From positions 1 through 55,605 of the forward strand of contig JALEHY010000002.1 of NCBI GenBank assembly GCA_022770425.1: DNA of 55,605 nucleotides. The letters run 5' to 3'. This document shows, one piece after another, positions 22,496 to 32,004 of the stretch. Position numbers and translations under genes: made by a program. Each line of letters starts with the position of its first letter. The stretch's first letter is position 1. Source of the DNA: Parvimonas sp. GTDB taxonomy: Bacteria > Bacillota > Clostridia > Tissierellales > Peptoniphilaceae. A model generated the notes under the pieces. It had not been told where the DNA came from. It was given only the letters and a program-made list of their open reading frames with translations, and searched no databases.

Positions 22496-24589
22496 TTATT
22501 TCATTGTTAATTTTACTTTTTGTTTTTCTAAATCAATTTCTAATATTTTAACTTTTACAATATCTGAAACTTTCAAAACTTCTGAAGGGTGTTTTATAAA
22601 CTTGTTTGAAATTTGTGATATATGAACAAGTCCGTCATTTTTTATTCCAATATCAATAAAAGCTCCAAAATCTACAACATTTCTTACTGTTCCCTTAAGT
22701 TCCATTCCAACTTCCAAATCTTCAATTGAAAGTACATCGCTTCTTAAAATAGGTTTTGGCATATCTTCTCTTATATCTCTGCCGGGACGTTTTAGTTCCT
22801 CAATAATATCTTTTAAAGTCAACTCTCCTACTTCTAATTCTTTTGAAAGTTTTGAAATATTTACCTTATCTAAATCATTTCCATAAAGTTTTTGTGCAAT
22901 TTCATAACTTTCAGGGTGAACAGCAGTATTATCCAATGGATTTTCCCCATTTCTTATCCTTAAAAATCCTGCAGCTTGCGTAAATGCTTTTGGCCCTATT
23001 CCCTTTACATTCTTTATTTCGTTTCTGCTTTTAAAACTTCCGTTTTCATCTCTATAAGCAACAAGATTTTTTGCCATAGTTTTAGAAATTCCGGATATAT
23101 ATGAAAGCAAAGAAAATGACGCAGTATTAACATCAACTCCAACTTTATTTACACAATCTTCTATTACGGAAAATAATGTTTCATCAAGTTTCTTTTGATT
23201 TACATCATGTTGATACTGACCTATACCTATATGTTTCGGTTCAATCTTCACAAGTTCAGCCATAGGATCTTGAATACGTCTTGCAATTGAAATAGCACCT
23301 CTTACAGTTACATCTAAATCAGGAAATTCTTCTTGACCAAGTTTTGATGCAGAATAAATTGACGCACCTGCTTCATTTACAATTGAATAAAATAAATTAT
23401 CATTTTTAAGCTCATCTATCAATTCAACTACAACTTTTTCAGTTTCACGACTTGCAGTTCCATTTCCTATCGCAATCAAACTTACTCCATATTTTTTTAT
23501 CAATTTGGCTAAAATTTCTTTACTCTCTTTTATTTTTTCCTGTGGCTTAGTCGGATAAATATTAACATGGTCTAATACAGAACCTGTTTTTGAAATTACA
23601 GCAACTTTACAACCGGTTCTGTATCCTGGATCTATCCCAAGAACAACCCTATCTAAAATTGGAGATTGCATAATATAAGGTTTTAAATTTTTGCCAAAAA
23701 CTTCTATAGATTGCTCATCAGCCTTTTCCTTCAATGTTGCTCTAATTTCAGTTTCAATTTGGGGAAATAAAAGACGACTATATCCGTCATTAACAGCTTT
23801 TTCTAAAAATGAATAACAGAAATTATCCTTATCCATACATAATGCAAATAAAATGTCCGAAATATTTTTTTCGTCATTTAATTTTACAGAAACTCTAAGA
23901 GCTTTTTCTTTTTCTCCTCTATTTATAGCTAAAATTCTATGTGCAGGTAAAGTTGAAATTTTTTCGGAAAATTCATAATACATATCATACACATTATTTT
24001 CTTCCTTACCTTTTTCAGAAACTAAAATACCGTTTTTATTCGCATCTTCCCTTAATATGTCTCTAAAATCCTTATCTTCCGAAACTTGTTCTGCAATAAT
24101 ATCCAATGCTCCGTTTATTGCATCATCAATTGTTAAAACTTCTTTTTCACTATTTAAAAATTCCGAAACTTTTTTTTCAAAATTGCAGGGGGATAATTTT
24201 CTGTCTAAAATCATATCAGCTAAAGGTTTCAATCCTTTTTCCTTAGCAATAATTGCCCTTGTCCTTTTTTTAGGTCTAAATGGAAGATATATATCTTCAA
24301 CTCTTGAAAGTGTTTCAGCTTTTAATATTTCATTTTCAATCTCAACAGTTAATTCTCCAAGTTCTGAAATTAATCTTATAACATCTTGTTTTCTCTCTTC
24401 CAAATTTCTTAAATACTGTAATTTTTGCTCTAAATTTCTTAAAATTTCATCATCTAAATTTCCGGTAACCTCTTTTCTGTATCTCGCAATAAACGGAATA
24501 GTATTACCTTCATCAATTAGTTTTACAGTATTTTCCACTTGGCTTATTTTAATATTAAGTTCTTTTGAAATCTGTTCAAAAATGTTCAT
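22496..24589 (-). CDS. tex: Tex-family RNA-binding transcription accessory protein
   Basis: A 697-residue protein of the Tex/Spt6 core family, within the usual length (about 700-780). The order is an N-terminal helical Tex domain (TIPFIARYRKEVTGNLDDEILR), a YqgF-like fold (RVVLGIDPGYRTGCKVAVI), helix-hairpin-helix modules (AKNLVAYRDENGSFKSRNEI, IKNVKGIGPKAFTQAAGFLR) and a C-terminal S1 domain (GTVRNVVDFGAFIDIGIKND, GLVHISQIS). Tex binds nucleic acid and interacts with transcribing polymerase; in pathogens it affects toxin expression, but that role here is not shown. It lies between terminators and appears monocistronic. A possible -10 (TATAAT, 24616-24611) overlaps the tail of the upstream terminator. 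Confidence 0.95.
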   Translation of the reverse strand: MNIFEQISKELNIKISQVENTVKLIDEGNTIPFIARYRKEVTGNLDDEILRNLEQKLQYLRNLEERKQDVIRLISELGELTVEIENEILKAETLSRVEDIYLPFRPKKRTRAIIAKEKGLKPLADMILDRKLSPCNFEKKVSEFLNSEKEVLTIDDAINGALDIIAEQVSEDKDFRDILREDANKNGILVSEKGKEENNVYDMYYEFSEKISTLPAHRILAINRGEKEKALRVSVKLNDEKNISDILFALCMDKDNFCYSFLEKAVNDGYSRLLFPQIETEIRATLKEKADEQSIEVFGKNLKPYIMQSPILDRVVLGIDPGYRTGCKVAVISKTGSVLDHVNIYPTKPQEKIKESKEILAKLIKKYGVSLIAIGNGTASRETEKVVVELIDELKNDNLFYSIVNEAGASIYSASKLGQEEFPDLDVTVRGAISIARRIQDPMAELVKIEPKHIGIGQYQHDVNQKKLDETLFSVIEDCVNKVGVDVNTASFSLLSYISGISKTMAKNLVAYRDENGSFKSRNEIKNVKGIGPKAFTQAAGFLRIRNGENPLDNTAVHPESYEIAQKLYGNDLDKVNISKLSKELEVGELTLKDIIEELKRPGRDIREDMPKPILRSDVLSIEDLEVGMELKGTVRNVVDFGAFIDIGIKNDGLVHISQISNKFIKHPSEVLKVSDIVKVKILEIDLEKQKVKLTMK

Positions 24590-24617
24590 TATTACCTCAT
24601 TAACATAATTATTATAT

Positions 24618-24643
24618 AAAAAGGGAGCATTTGCTCCCTTTTT
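24618..24643 (-). terminator. Terminator of lpdA
   Basis: Near-perfect stem AAAAAGGGAGCA/TGCTCCCTTTTT with a tiny loop, between lpdA and tex. The T-run on the minus strand serves lpdA. Confidence 0.88.
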
Positions 24644-24655
24644 CTTTTATTTTTA

Positions 24656-26056
24656 CTATTTTACAGGTGCACTGTGAATTGACTTGCCTTCCAATTGGTG
24701 AATTGCTTCCATAAATGCTTCTGATAAAGTCGGATGCGCATGAATCATCTTTCCAATTGATTCAACTCCCATATCGTTCGCCATCGCAACAGTTCCTTCA
24801 TGAATCAAATCATTTGCATGAGGCCCTATTATATGAATACCTAAAATTTTCTTTAAATCTTCAGTTGCAATAACTTTTACAAAACCATCCGCTTCTCCTA
24901 AAGAAACAGCTTTTCCATTTCCGGTAAACATAAATTTACTCTTAACATAAGGAATATTTTGAGCAATAACTTCTTCTTCAGTTAATCCAACTTGAGCAAC
25001 TTCAGGTAAAGTAAATGTACATGCAGGAACAATTCCCAAATTAATTTCAGGATGTTCTCCCATCAATTTTTCAACAACATGAATTGCTTGAGCACTTGCA
25101 ACGTGAGCAAGTTGAACATTTCCGTAAACAACGTCCCCAATAGCATAAATATGGTCAACATTTGTTTTAAATCCGTTATCAGTAACAACTGCTCCTCTTT
25201 CAGTAACAACTCCTGCTTTTTCAATTTCCAATCCGTCAATATTTGCTTTTCTTCCTGTTGCCAAAAGAACCATAGTTCCTACAGCTTCTTCAGTTTTATC
25301 CTTGTCTACTCTATTTGCAACAACTTTTAATTTACCATTTTCTTCAAGAATTTCACTTGCACGAACTTTATTTATAATTTTAATTCCTGCTTTTTTGAAA
25401 ATACTTGGAATTCTCTTTTGAATTTCTCCATCAGTTGCAGGTAACACCCCATTAGTAACAACGGTTACTTTTGATCCGAATTGTGCATATATACTTGCAA
25501 ATTCCATACCTATAACTCCGCCACCTACTACTACAAGTTCTTCAGGAATTTCTTTCAAATCCAAAAATTCATCACTTGTAATAACATTAGGTAAATCAGT
25601 TCCTGAAATAGGTGGAACACTTGGTTTAGAACCTGTTGCAATTATTATGTAATCAGCAGTAACATCTTTTTCTGATCCGTCATTTAATTTAACATGAATT
25701 GTATGTGAATCTACAAAAGAACCAAAACCTTTTAAATATTCGATATTTTTGTAAGAACCAATTAAAAATTCTACTCCACCAACAATTTTTTCAACAACTT
25801 CACATTTTCTTTCATTTAATCTTATAGGATCAATCTTACATTCATCCATTAACAATCCAAATTCTGCTTTTCTGTGAATGTTTTCCATAATTTCAGCATT
25901 CTTCCAAAGAGTCTTTGTAGGAATACATCCTCTGTTTAAACAAGTACCACCCGGTCTATCAGCCTCAATAAGTACAACTTCTGCTCCCATTTGTGCAGCT
26001 CTGATTGCAGCTTCATATCCTCCCGGACCTGCTCCGATAACAGCTATTTTAGTCAT
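24656..26056 (-). CDS. lpdA: Dihydrolipoyl dehydrogenase
   Basis: A 466-residue FAD-dependent pyridine-nucleotide disulfide oxidoreductase that reoxidises dihydrolipoyl groups of 2-oxoacid dehydrogenase or glycine cleavage complexes. The FAD motif is IAVIGAGPGGYEAA. The redox disulfide is GGTCLNRGCIPTK (Cys39, Cys44), the NAD motif is VVVGGGVIGMEFA, DHIYAIGDV is the second FAD contact, and HAHPTLSEAFMEA holds the catalytic His-Glu pair. ATG at 26056 has AAGGAG 8 nt upstream; an in-frame GTG at 26065 sits too close to that site. No E1, E2 or glycine-cleavage gene is adjacent. There is no N-terminal lipoyl domain. Confidence 0.95.
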   Translation of the reverse strand: MTKIAVIGAGPGGYEAAIRAAQMGAEVVLIEADRPGGTCLNRGCIPTKTLWKNAEIMENIHRKAEFGLLMDECKIDPIRLNERKCEVVEKIVGGVEFLIGSYKNIEYLKGFGSFVDSHTIHVKLNDGSEKDVTADYIIIATGSKPSVPPISGTDLPNVITSDEFLDLKEIPEELVVVGGGVIGMEFASIYAQFGSKVTVVTNGVLPATDGEIQKRIPSIFKKAGIKIINKVRASEILEENGKLKVVANRVDKDKTEEAVGTMVLLATGRKANIDGLEIEKAGVVTERGAVVTDNGFKTNVDHIYAIGDVVYGNVQLAHVASAQAIHVVEKLMGEHPEINLGIVPACTFTLPEVAQVGLTEEEVIAQNIPYVKSKFMFTGNGKAVSLGEADGFVKVIATEDLKKILGIHIIGPHANDLIHEGTVAMANDMGVESIGKMIHAHPTLSEAFMEAIHQLEGKSIHSAPVK

Positions 26057-26104
26057 AAAACACACTCCTTATTATTTAATTTAAGCTAAAAACTTAACAT
26101 ATTA

Positions 26105-26133
26105 ATTATATCTTAAAACAAAACTTTTTTCAA
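26105..26133 (-). promoter_or_regulatory. lpdA promoter
   Basis: On the minus strand TTGAAA (26133-26128), 17-bp spacer, TATAAT (26110-26105), about 45 bp before the lpdA start. Confidence 0.8.
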
Positions 26134-26294
26134 GATTTCCGCTAAAATAATTAAATTCTAACAAATCAATTTTAAAATTTTTTTGTTAAGTTAAATAAAT
26201 CTGCTAAAAATCTCAAATCTCAAAAATATATTATCATTAAAATAGCATTTTTAAAAAATTTTTATTCTTTTAAATCGAAATATAACAATAAAAA

Positions 26295-26318
26295 AGCAAA
26301 GTTTTAGTTAACTTTGCT
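26295..26318 (-). terminator. Terminator of the HU gene
   Basis: 9-bp stem AGCAAAGTT/AACTTTGCT with a 6-nt loop, followed by TTTTTT on the minus strand, 12 bp after the HU stop codon. Confidence 0.88.
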
Positions 26319-26330
26319 CAGTTTTATAAA

Positions 26331-26609
26331 CTATTTATTAACAGCTTCTTTAAGAGATTTACCAGCCTTAAATACAGGTGCTTTTGAAGCAGGAATTTCA
26401 ATAACTTCTTTAGGGTTTCTTGGATTTCTTCCGCTTCTTGCTTTTCTTTCTCTTGATTCAAAAGTTCCAAAGCCAACTAATTGTACTTTATCACCTTTTA
26501 CTAAAGTTTCTTCAACTGTTTGAATAAATGCGTTTAATGCTCTTTCAGCATCAACCTTAGTTAATTTTCCTTTTTCAGCCATTTTAGCTAATAATTCAGA
26601 TTTGTTCAT
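26331..26609 (-). CDS. hup: HU-family nucleoid DNA-binding protein
   Basis: A 92-residue basic protein, standard HU length. MNKSELLAKMAEKGKLTKVD opens the helical dimerisation half. GFGTFESRERKARSGRNPRN is the family signature, including the RNP arm that inserts into the minor groove, and IPASKAPVFKAGKSLKEAVN is the C-terminus. HU compacts and bends the chromosome. It has AGGAGG before the ATG, its own promoter at 26682-26710 and a terminator. Confidence 0.97.
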   Translation of the reverse strand: MNKSELLAKMAEKGKLTKVDAERALNAFIQTVEETLVKGDKVQLVGFGTFESRERKARSGRNPRNPKEVIEIPASKAPVFKAGKSLKEAVNK

Positions 26610-26681
26610 AAATATCCTCCTTAAAATAAATACATATTATAAATGCCTCATAGTGATTCGCATCAATCACCGTACAAGACT

Positions 26682-26710
26682 ATTATATATTAATTTTCTA
26701 AAAAAAACAA
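26682..26710 (-). promoter_or_regulatory. HU gene promoter
   Basis: TTGTTT (26710-26705), 17-bp spacer, TATAAT (26687-26682) on the minus strand. The 70-nt leader contains a small hairpin GTGATT/AATCAC at 26653-26670. Confidence 0.7.
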
Positions 26711-26758
26711 GTAAATATAAGTATTTTCTACATTTTTTTTCATTTTTTTTACTTTTTT

Positions 26759-27757
26759 CTACTTTTCTTTAAAATTTTTGATAGGAAGGTACCCTACTTC
26801 CTTCTTTATCTTTTCAAATTCTTCTTTATACTTTGTAGAAAGTATTTGTTGTTGAAGCTTATTTTGAATTGCTGTTTTTCCTGAATCTGAAAAATCCTCA
26901 AATTTTTCAGTCTTTCCTGTTAATTTAATTATATGATAACCAAATTTTGATTTAACAGGTTCACTGACTTGACCTATCTCTAACTTTGTAGCAGCATCAT
27001 AAAATTCAGCTACCATAACCCCTTTAGTAAAAGTTCCTAATACTCCATTATTTGTCGCAGCTGAAGGGTCTTTTGAAACTTCATTTGCCACTTTTTCAAA
27101 ATCTTCACCTTTATCAATTCTTTCCTTTGCTTTTTTAGCATCTTCTTCATTTTCTACTAATATATGTGATGCTGAAATTTCAGGACCTTCAAATTCGCTT
27201 CCGGCATATTTTGATTTAACTTCCTCATCTGAAGGTTTATAATTTTCAGAAAACCAGATTTGAAACTTTTGTGAATACATATTATCTTTCAATTGTTTTT
27301 TCAAATCATCTTGACTGATTTTATACTTATCTAATTCTTCTTTGAATTTATCTTCTCCTCCAACTTGAGTTTTGATATTTTCAATTTGCTTATCAACATC
27401 TTCATCTTTAACAGTAACTTTTGCAAGTTCTTCTTCACTCTTACCATCTTTTTTATATGATTCAGCTAATTTATTCAATTTTTCCCTTATAACATTATTA
27501 GTAACCGTTACATCTAAAATATTTTGTTTCAATGAAATAATGTTTTTCTTTCCTTCTTCGGTGCTTTCATCATAAGTCTTCTTTTGTTCATCCGTAAAAC
27601 CCGATAAAAGTTTGTTATACTCCGCATTTACTTGCTCCTCTGTAATGTACTCTTTACCGATTTTAGCCATAGCCCCTTTTGGTGCAGTAGCACAAGCAGA
27701 AAGTGTAAGTGCAGAAAAAAGTAATACACTTAAAGATTTTAAAAATTTATTGTTCAT
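26759..27757 (-). CDS. prsA: PrsA-like foldase lipoprotein (parvulin peptidyl-prolyl isomerase)
   Basis: A 332-residue lipoprotein that helps exported proteins fold outside the membrane. The signal ends LSAC (Cys22). An N-terminal helical SurA-like part (about 30-190) precedes the parvulin domain: ISASHILVENEEDAKKA, DFEKVANEVSKDPSA, NGVLGTFTKGVMVAEF and SKFGYHIIKLTGKT, the classic rotamase signature. Length matches PrsA of Bacillus. Exported clients could include the cytolysin and the repeat peptidase, but that is inference. It has its own consensus promoter (27830-27858) with an 18-bp palindrome just downstream. No terminator is visible before hup. Confidence 0.92.
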   Translation of the reverse strand: MNNKFLKSLSVLLFSALTLSACATAPKGAMAKIGKEYITEEQVNAEYNKLLSGFTDEQKKTYDESTEEGKKNIISLKQNILDVTVTNNVIREKLNKLAESYKKDGKSEEELAKVTVKDEDVDKQIENIKTQVGGEDKFKEELDKYKISQDDLKKQLKDNMYSQKFQIWFSENYKPSDEEVKSKYAGSEFEGPEISASHILVENEEDAKKAKERIDKGEDFEKVANEVSKDPSAATNNGVLGTFTKGVMVAEFYDAATKLEIGQVSEPVKSKFGYHIIKLTGKTEKFEDFSDSGKTAIQNKLQQQILSTKYKEEFEKIKKEVGYLPIKNFKEK

Positions 27758-27794
27758 AAAAAACTCTCTCCTTATTATTGAATTTGTTAAAAGA

Positions 27795-27812
27795 ATGTGT
27801 ATTAATACACAT
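27795..27812. promoter_or_regulatory. Perfect 18-bp palindrome in the prsA leader
   Basis: ATGTGTATTAATACACAT is fully self-complementary. It lies about 10-28 bp downstream of the expected prsA start site, so it may be a repressor operator, or a hairpin in the mRNA leader. Confidence 0.55.
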
Positions 27813-27829
27813 ATCTTTTATTCTTTGAT

Positions 27830-27858
27830 ATTATACATTATTTTTTTAATAATGTCAA
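27830..27858 (-). promoter_or_regulatory. prsA promoter
   Basis: Perfect TTGACA (27858-27853) and perfect TATAAT (27835-27830) on the minus strand, 17-bp spacer. Confidence 0.88.
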
Positions 27859-27877
27859 AACTTTTTAAAAATTATAC

Positions 27878-30800
27878 TTACTTATAACTTAACAATTCCT
27901 TAAGTAGTCTTATTGATTCAGATAGTTTATCCTTTTCATAATTAAAAATTAATTCTGCATCATCATTTATATTAAATTCAATTTTTCTGAATAATTCATC
28001 TGAAAGTTTTCCTACATAATTTATTATATCTTTATCATTTAAATCAAACTTAAAAACTATACGATTTTCTCTTTCAATAATTCTTGAAAAATTGAGTTCT
28101 GTGGAAAGTGATTTTAAAAATGCAACATTCATCACATTTAGAACTACTTTTGGAACATCACCAAATCTATCTGTCAACTCATCATATATTTGATTAAAAT
28201 CATCCATAGATAAAATTCCTGCAATCTTTTTGTACATATCAATTTTTTGACCATTATCACATATATAAGCACTTGGTATGTATGCATCAACAGAAATTTC
28301 AACAGAAGTTTGAGTTTTAATTTTTAAACTTTCTCCTTTAACTTCCTTTATACTTTCTTCTAACATTCTAACATACATTTCATATCCAATAGTTTCTATA
28401 TGTCCTGATTGACATTCTCCAAGTAAATTTCCGGCTCCCCTAAGCTCTAAATCTCTCATAGCTATTTTAAATCCGGATCCAAATTCTGAAAAATCACGTA
28501 TTGCCATAAGTCTCTTTTCTGATATTTCTGTAAGAACTTTATTTTTTTCATAAGTAAAATATGCATAAGCTCGTCTTTCAGAACGTCCTATTCTACCTTT
28601 TAATTGATAAAGTTGAGACAATCCCATTTTATCGGCATCATATATTATCATAGTATTACAATTTTTTATATCCATTCCGGTTTCAATAATAGTAGTACAA
28701 AGAAGTATATCGTAATCTCCATTTTCAAATTCATACATAATATCCTCAAGTTCTCTATTTCCTATTTGACTATGTGCAACAGCAATTTTTGCTTCAGGAA
28801 CTAACCTTGAAAGTTCCATATACATTTTGTCAATATCTTTAATTCTGTTATAAACAAAATAAACCTGTCCCCCTCTGTTTATTTCTTTATATATCGCTTC
28901 TCTTATAACAGAATCATTATATTCAAGTACAAAAGTTGCAATCGTAACTCTTTCCTCAGGAGGTTCATCTAATATACTCATATCCCTAATTCCAACCAAA
29001 CTCATCTGCATAGTTCTTGGAATAGGAGTTGCAGACAAAGATAAAACATCAATATTCTCTTTTATTTTTTTTAATGCCTCTTTATGTTTAACACCAAACC
29101 TCTGTTCTTCATCAATTATCAAAAGTCCTAAATCTTTAAAATTTATTTTACTTGATAACAATTTATGAGTTCCTATTAATAAATCCAAACTTCCGTTTTT
29201 TAACTTTTTTAAAATTTCTTTTTGTTCTTTGTCAGTTCTAAATCTACTTATCATTTCAATTTCAATAGGAAAATCTCCTATTCTTTGAGTAGCCGTATTA
29301 TAATGTTGTTGCGCAAGAATTGTTGTCGGAACTAAAAATGCAACTTGTTTATTATCCATTATAGCCTTAAAAGCTGCTCTTAATGCAACTTCAGTCTTTC
29401 CATATCCAACATCTCCACACAATAGTCTGTCCATGGGCTTTATGCTTTCCATATCTTTTTTTATTTCTTCAATAGCTCTAAGTTGTGAATAAGTTTCCTC
29501 ATATATAAAACTGTCCTCAAATTCTTTTTGCCAAGTAGTATCTTCTGAAAAAGAAAAACCTTGCAGTTTATCACGTCTTGCATACAACTGTACCAAATCT
29601 AAAGCAATATCGTCTAAAGCTTTTTTGGCTCGACTTTTCGTTTTTGTCCATTCGGCCGATCCCAATCTGTTAAGTTTAGGTTTATATCCGTCTTTGCCTA
29701 TATATTTTTGAATTAAGTTCATTTGATCGGTCGGAATATAAAGTCTGTCATTTCCCTTATATAAAATTAATATATGGTCTTTAACTATTCCATTTACTTC
29801 AATTTGCTCAATTCCTCTGTATTCACCGATACCATGATTTTCATGAACAACAAAATCTCCAATATGTAAATCCGCATATGAAATTAAATTTTCTTTTTTA
29901 GTTTTATTCTTTTTATGTTTTCTGTTATGTTTTTTTTCTACTCCATAAATTTCTCTGTGAGATAAAAACAAGATTTTATGTTCAGGATATTCAAATCCAA
30001 CATCAATGTTCAAAGTAGAAACAGCTAACATAGAACTTTTAAAATCAAAATCTAATCCGTCAAAAATATTACAGTTTATATTTTCACTTTTTAACATTTC
30101 ACAAAATGACTTAGCTTTATCTAAAGAGCCGGAAAATATTACTATCTTATAACCTCTTTGAAGTTTTTGTTTTAAATTTTGAAAAAGTATATCGAATTTT
30201 CTATTAAAATTATCTACTTCTATCGTTTTTAAATTGCACACAACTTTTGGATTTATAATTTTTGTAAGTTTTAGAAGTTGTGTAAAATTTATAACATCAA
30301 ACTCTTTTAAAGTCTTTAGTGTATTTTCAAAGGGTATTAATATTTTCTTATGAGAATCTAAAATTTCTGCATTTTCAACAGAAAAAGTTACATTCTCATA
30401 AAAAAGTTTTTCTGTTTCCAAGTTTTTATCATATATTTTTAAAATATCTTCTGTACAAATTATAGATTCTTTACCTATATAATCTAAAAGCGTAGCAAAA
30501 CTACCTTTTTTTATGTAGGGCGAAATCAAATCCATATTCGAAATATGATAATTTTCCTTTAAATCATTGTAAATTCTATAAAATTTTTCAATAGAAGATT
30601 CAACTTCTTTTCCGTAAATGGAAAGCCTTTCTAATTTATCAATGTCTTTTTTTAAGCCGTTTAAGATATTATCTATATCGGCATTTGACAACACCATTTC
30701 TTTAGCAGGTATAATTGTAAACTTGTTCAAATTTTCGACAGAACGTTGAGTTGAAATTTCAAATTTTCTGATAGAATCTATTTCATCTCCAAAAAGTTCT

Positions 30801-31381
30801 ATTCTTATAGGATTTTCAAAAGTTACAGGATATATGTCAATTATTGAGCCTCTCAGTGAAAACTGCCCTTTAGCCTCAACAAAATCTACTCTTTCATAGT
30901 GCATTTTTACCAATCTGTCAATTAAATTTTCTATATCAAGTTCTTTTTCTATATCAATATCAAAGTAGTGTTTTTTAAAAAAATTCGGAGTACTTATTTT
31001 TTTTGACAGAGCCTGTGCAGTTGTAATAATTATAGATTTTTCTCCGTTCAAAAGTTTACTCATTATATCTATTCTGTTATACTCAAGATTAAGTTCCAAA
31101 CTATTTATATTATGAAATCTTATTTCAAAATTAGGATAAATATTTACCTTATCTCCCATAAAATTCTTAAGTTGTTCATATAAATTATTAGCTCTAATTT
31201 CATTTTCAACTATCACTAACATATTTCTATCAGAAACATCCGAAAAAATAGAATAAAGAACATGACAAAAACTCTCCCTTATCAAACCGTTACAATAAAT
31301 CGGAGTATTTTTTGAATTTAAATTATCTATAATATTTTTATAATTTTCATCATTTTTCAAAAAATCAATTAAAAAATTCAC
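27878..31381 (-). CDS. mfd: Transcription-repair coupling factor Mfd
   Basis: The 1167-residue ATPase displaces RNA polymerase stalled at DNA damage and recruits UvrA. Domains run in the standard order: a UvrB-like N-terminal part (about 1-330), a polymerase-interaction domain around 500-570 (ADLHIGDFVVHENHGIGEYRG), then an SF2 translocase with FEDSFIYEETYSQLRAIEEI, MDRLLCGDVGYGKTEVALRA (Walker A), LLIIDEEQRFGVKHKE (DEEQ box), LSATPIPRTMQMSL and QLYQLKGRIGRSERRAYAYF. The C-terminal TRCF domain contains VEISVDAYIPSAYI. It follows pth by 35 bp in the glmU-prs-pth-mfd run, an arrangement common in Firmicutes. Confidence 0.97.
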   Translation of the reverse strand: MNFLIDFLKNDENYKNIIDNLNSKNTPIYCNGLIRESFCHVLYSIFSDVSDRNMLVIVENEIRANNLYEQLKNFMGDKVNIYPNFEIRFHNINSLELNLEYNRIDIMSKLLNGEKSIIITTAQALSKKISTPNFFKKHYFDIDIEKELDIENLIDRLVKMHYERVDFVEAKGQFSLRGSIIDIYPVTFENPIRIELFGDEIDSIRKFEISTQRSVENLNKFTIIPAKEMVLSNADIDNILNGLKKDIDKLERLSIYGKEVESSIEKFYRIYNDLKENYHISNMDLISPYIKKGSFATLLDYIGKESIICTEDILKIYDKNLETEKLFYENVTFSVENAEILDSHKKILIPFENTLKTLKEFDVINFTQLLKLTKIINPKVVCNLKTIEVDNFNRKFDILFQNLKQKLQRGYKIVIFSGSLDKAKSFCEMLKSENINCNIFDGLDFDFKSSMLAVSTLNIDVGFEYPEHKILFLSHREIYGVEKKHNRKHKKNKTKKENLISYADLHIGDFVVHENHGIGEYRGIEQIEVNGIVKDHILILYKGNDRLYIPTDQMNLIQKYIGKDGYKPKLNRLGSAEWTKTKSRAKKALDDIALDLVQLYARRDKLQGFSFSEDTTWQKEFEDSFIYEETYSQLRAIEEIKKDMESIKPMDRLLCGDVGYGKTEVALRAAFKAIMDNKQVAFLVPTTILAQQHYNTATQRIGDFPIEIEMISRFRTDKEQKEILKKLKNGSLDLLIGTHKLLSSKINFKDLGLLIIDEEQRFGVKHKEALKKIKENIDVLSLSATPIPRTMQMSLVGIRDMSILDEPPEERVTIATFVLEYNDSVIREAIYKEINRGGQVYFVYNRIKDIDKMYMELSRLVPEAKIAVAHSQIGNRELEDIMYEFENGDYDILLCTTIIETGMDIKNCNTMIIYDADKMGLSQLYQLKGRIGRSERRAYAYFTYEKNKVLTEISEKRLMAIRDFSEFGSGFKIAMRDLELRGAGNLLGECQSGHIETIGYEMYVRMLEESIKEVKGESLKIKTQTSVEISVDAYIPSAYICDNGQKIDMYKKIAGILSMDDFNQIYDELTDRFGDVPKVVLNVMNVAFLKSLSTELNFSRIIERENRIVFKFDLNDKDIINYVGKLSDELFRKIEFNINDDAELIFNYEKDKLSESIRLLKELLSYK

Positions 31382-31416
31382 AGTACACCTCCTTTAGAAA
31401 AAATATAGAGGAATAT

Positions 31417-32004
31417 TTATTCCTCTATAACAACACCGTTAAATTTACACATAGCTTTATCAACATCTGCCCTTAATATTTCTTCCACAGCATCTGCCGA
31501 CAGTTCTAATTCTTTATTTAAAATTTTACTTTCATTTGCAGAAAAACCGCTTAAAACAAAATCTTTTAGATCCATATAACTCGGACATTTTCCAACACTT
31601 ACTTTAACTCTTGGAAATTCTTCGGTTTCAAGCTGATAAATTATTGATTTTAATCCGTTATGAGTTCCTGCACTACCTTTCTTTTTTATTTTTACAGTTC
31701 CAAAAGGTATATCAATATCATCAACAATCACTATAATATTTTTAGGATTTATATTAAAATACTTAGCGGCATCTATAACCGCCTCTCCGGACAAATTCAT
31801 ATAAGTTAAAGGTTTAAGAAAAATACATTTTTTTTCAAACAAATTTTTTTGACCATAAAATGATTTAAATTTTTCTCGGTTCATACTTATATCATGTCTT
31901 TTAGCCAAAATATCAATGACTCCGTATCCTACATTATGTCTTGTTCCTACATAATTTTTTCCGGGATTGCCTAAACCTACTATTAAATAAAATTTATCTT
32001 CCAT
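31417..32004 (-). CDS. pth: Peptidyl-tRNA hydrolase
   Basis: A 195-residue hydrolase that releases peptides from prematurely dropped peptidyl-tRNA. LIVGLGNPGKNYVGTRHNVGY holds the catalytic His near residue 20, KPLTYMNLSGEAV the substrate Asn, and IIVIVDDIDIPFGTVKIKKK and GSAGTHNGLKSI the rest of the signature. The start is the ATG at 32004; the TTG just before it has no better site. The gene overlaps the end of prs by 11 bp with little ribosome binding sequence, so coupling to prs translation is likely. Confidence 0.96.
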   Translation of the reverse strand: MEDKFYLIVGLGNPGKNYVGTRHNVGYGVIDILAKRHDISMNREKFKSFYGQKNLFEKKCIFLKPLTYMNLSGEAVIDAAKYFNINPKNIIVIVDDIDIPFGTVKIKKKGSAGTHNGLKSIIYQLETEEFPRVKVSVGKCPSYMDLKDFVLSGFSANESKILNKELELSADAVEEILRADVDKAMCKFNGVVIEE

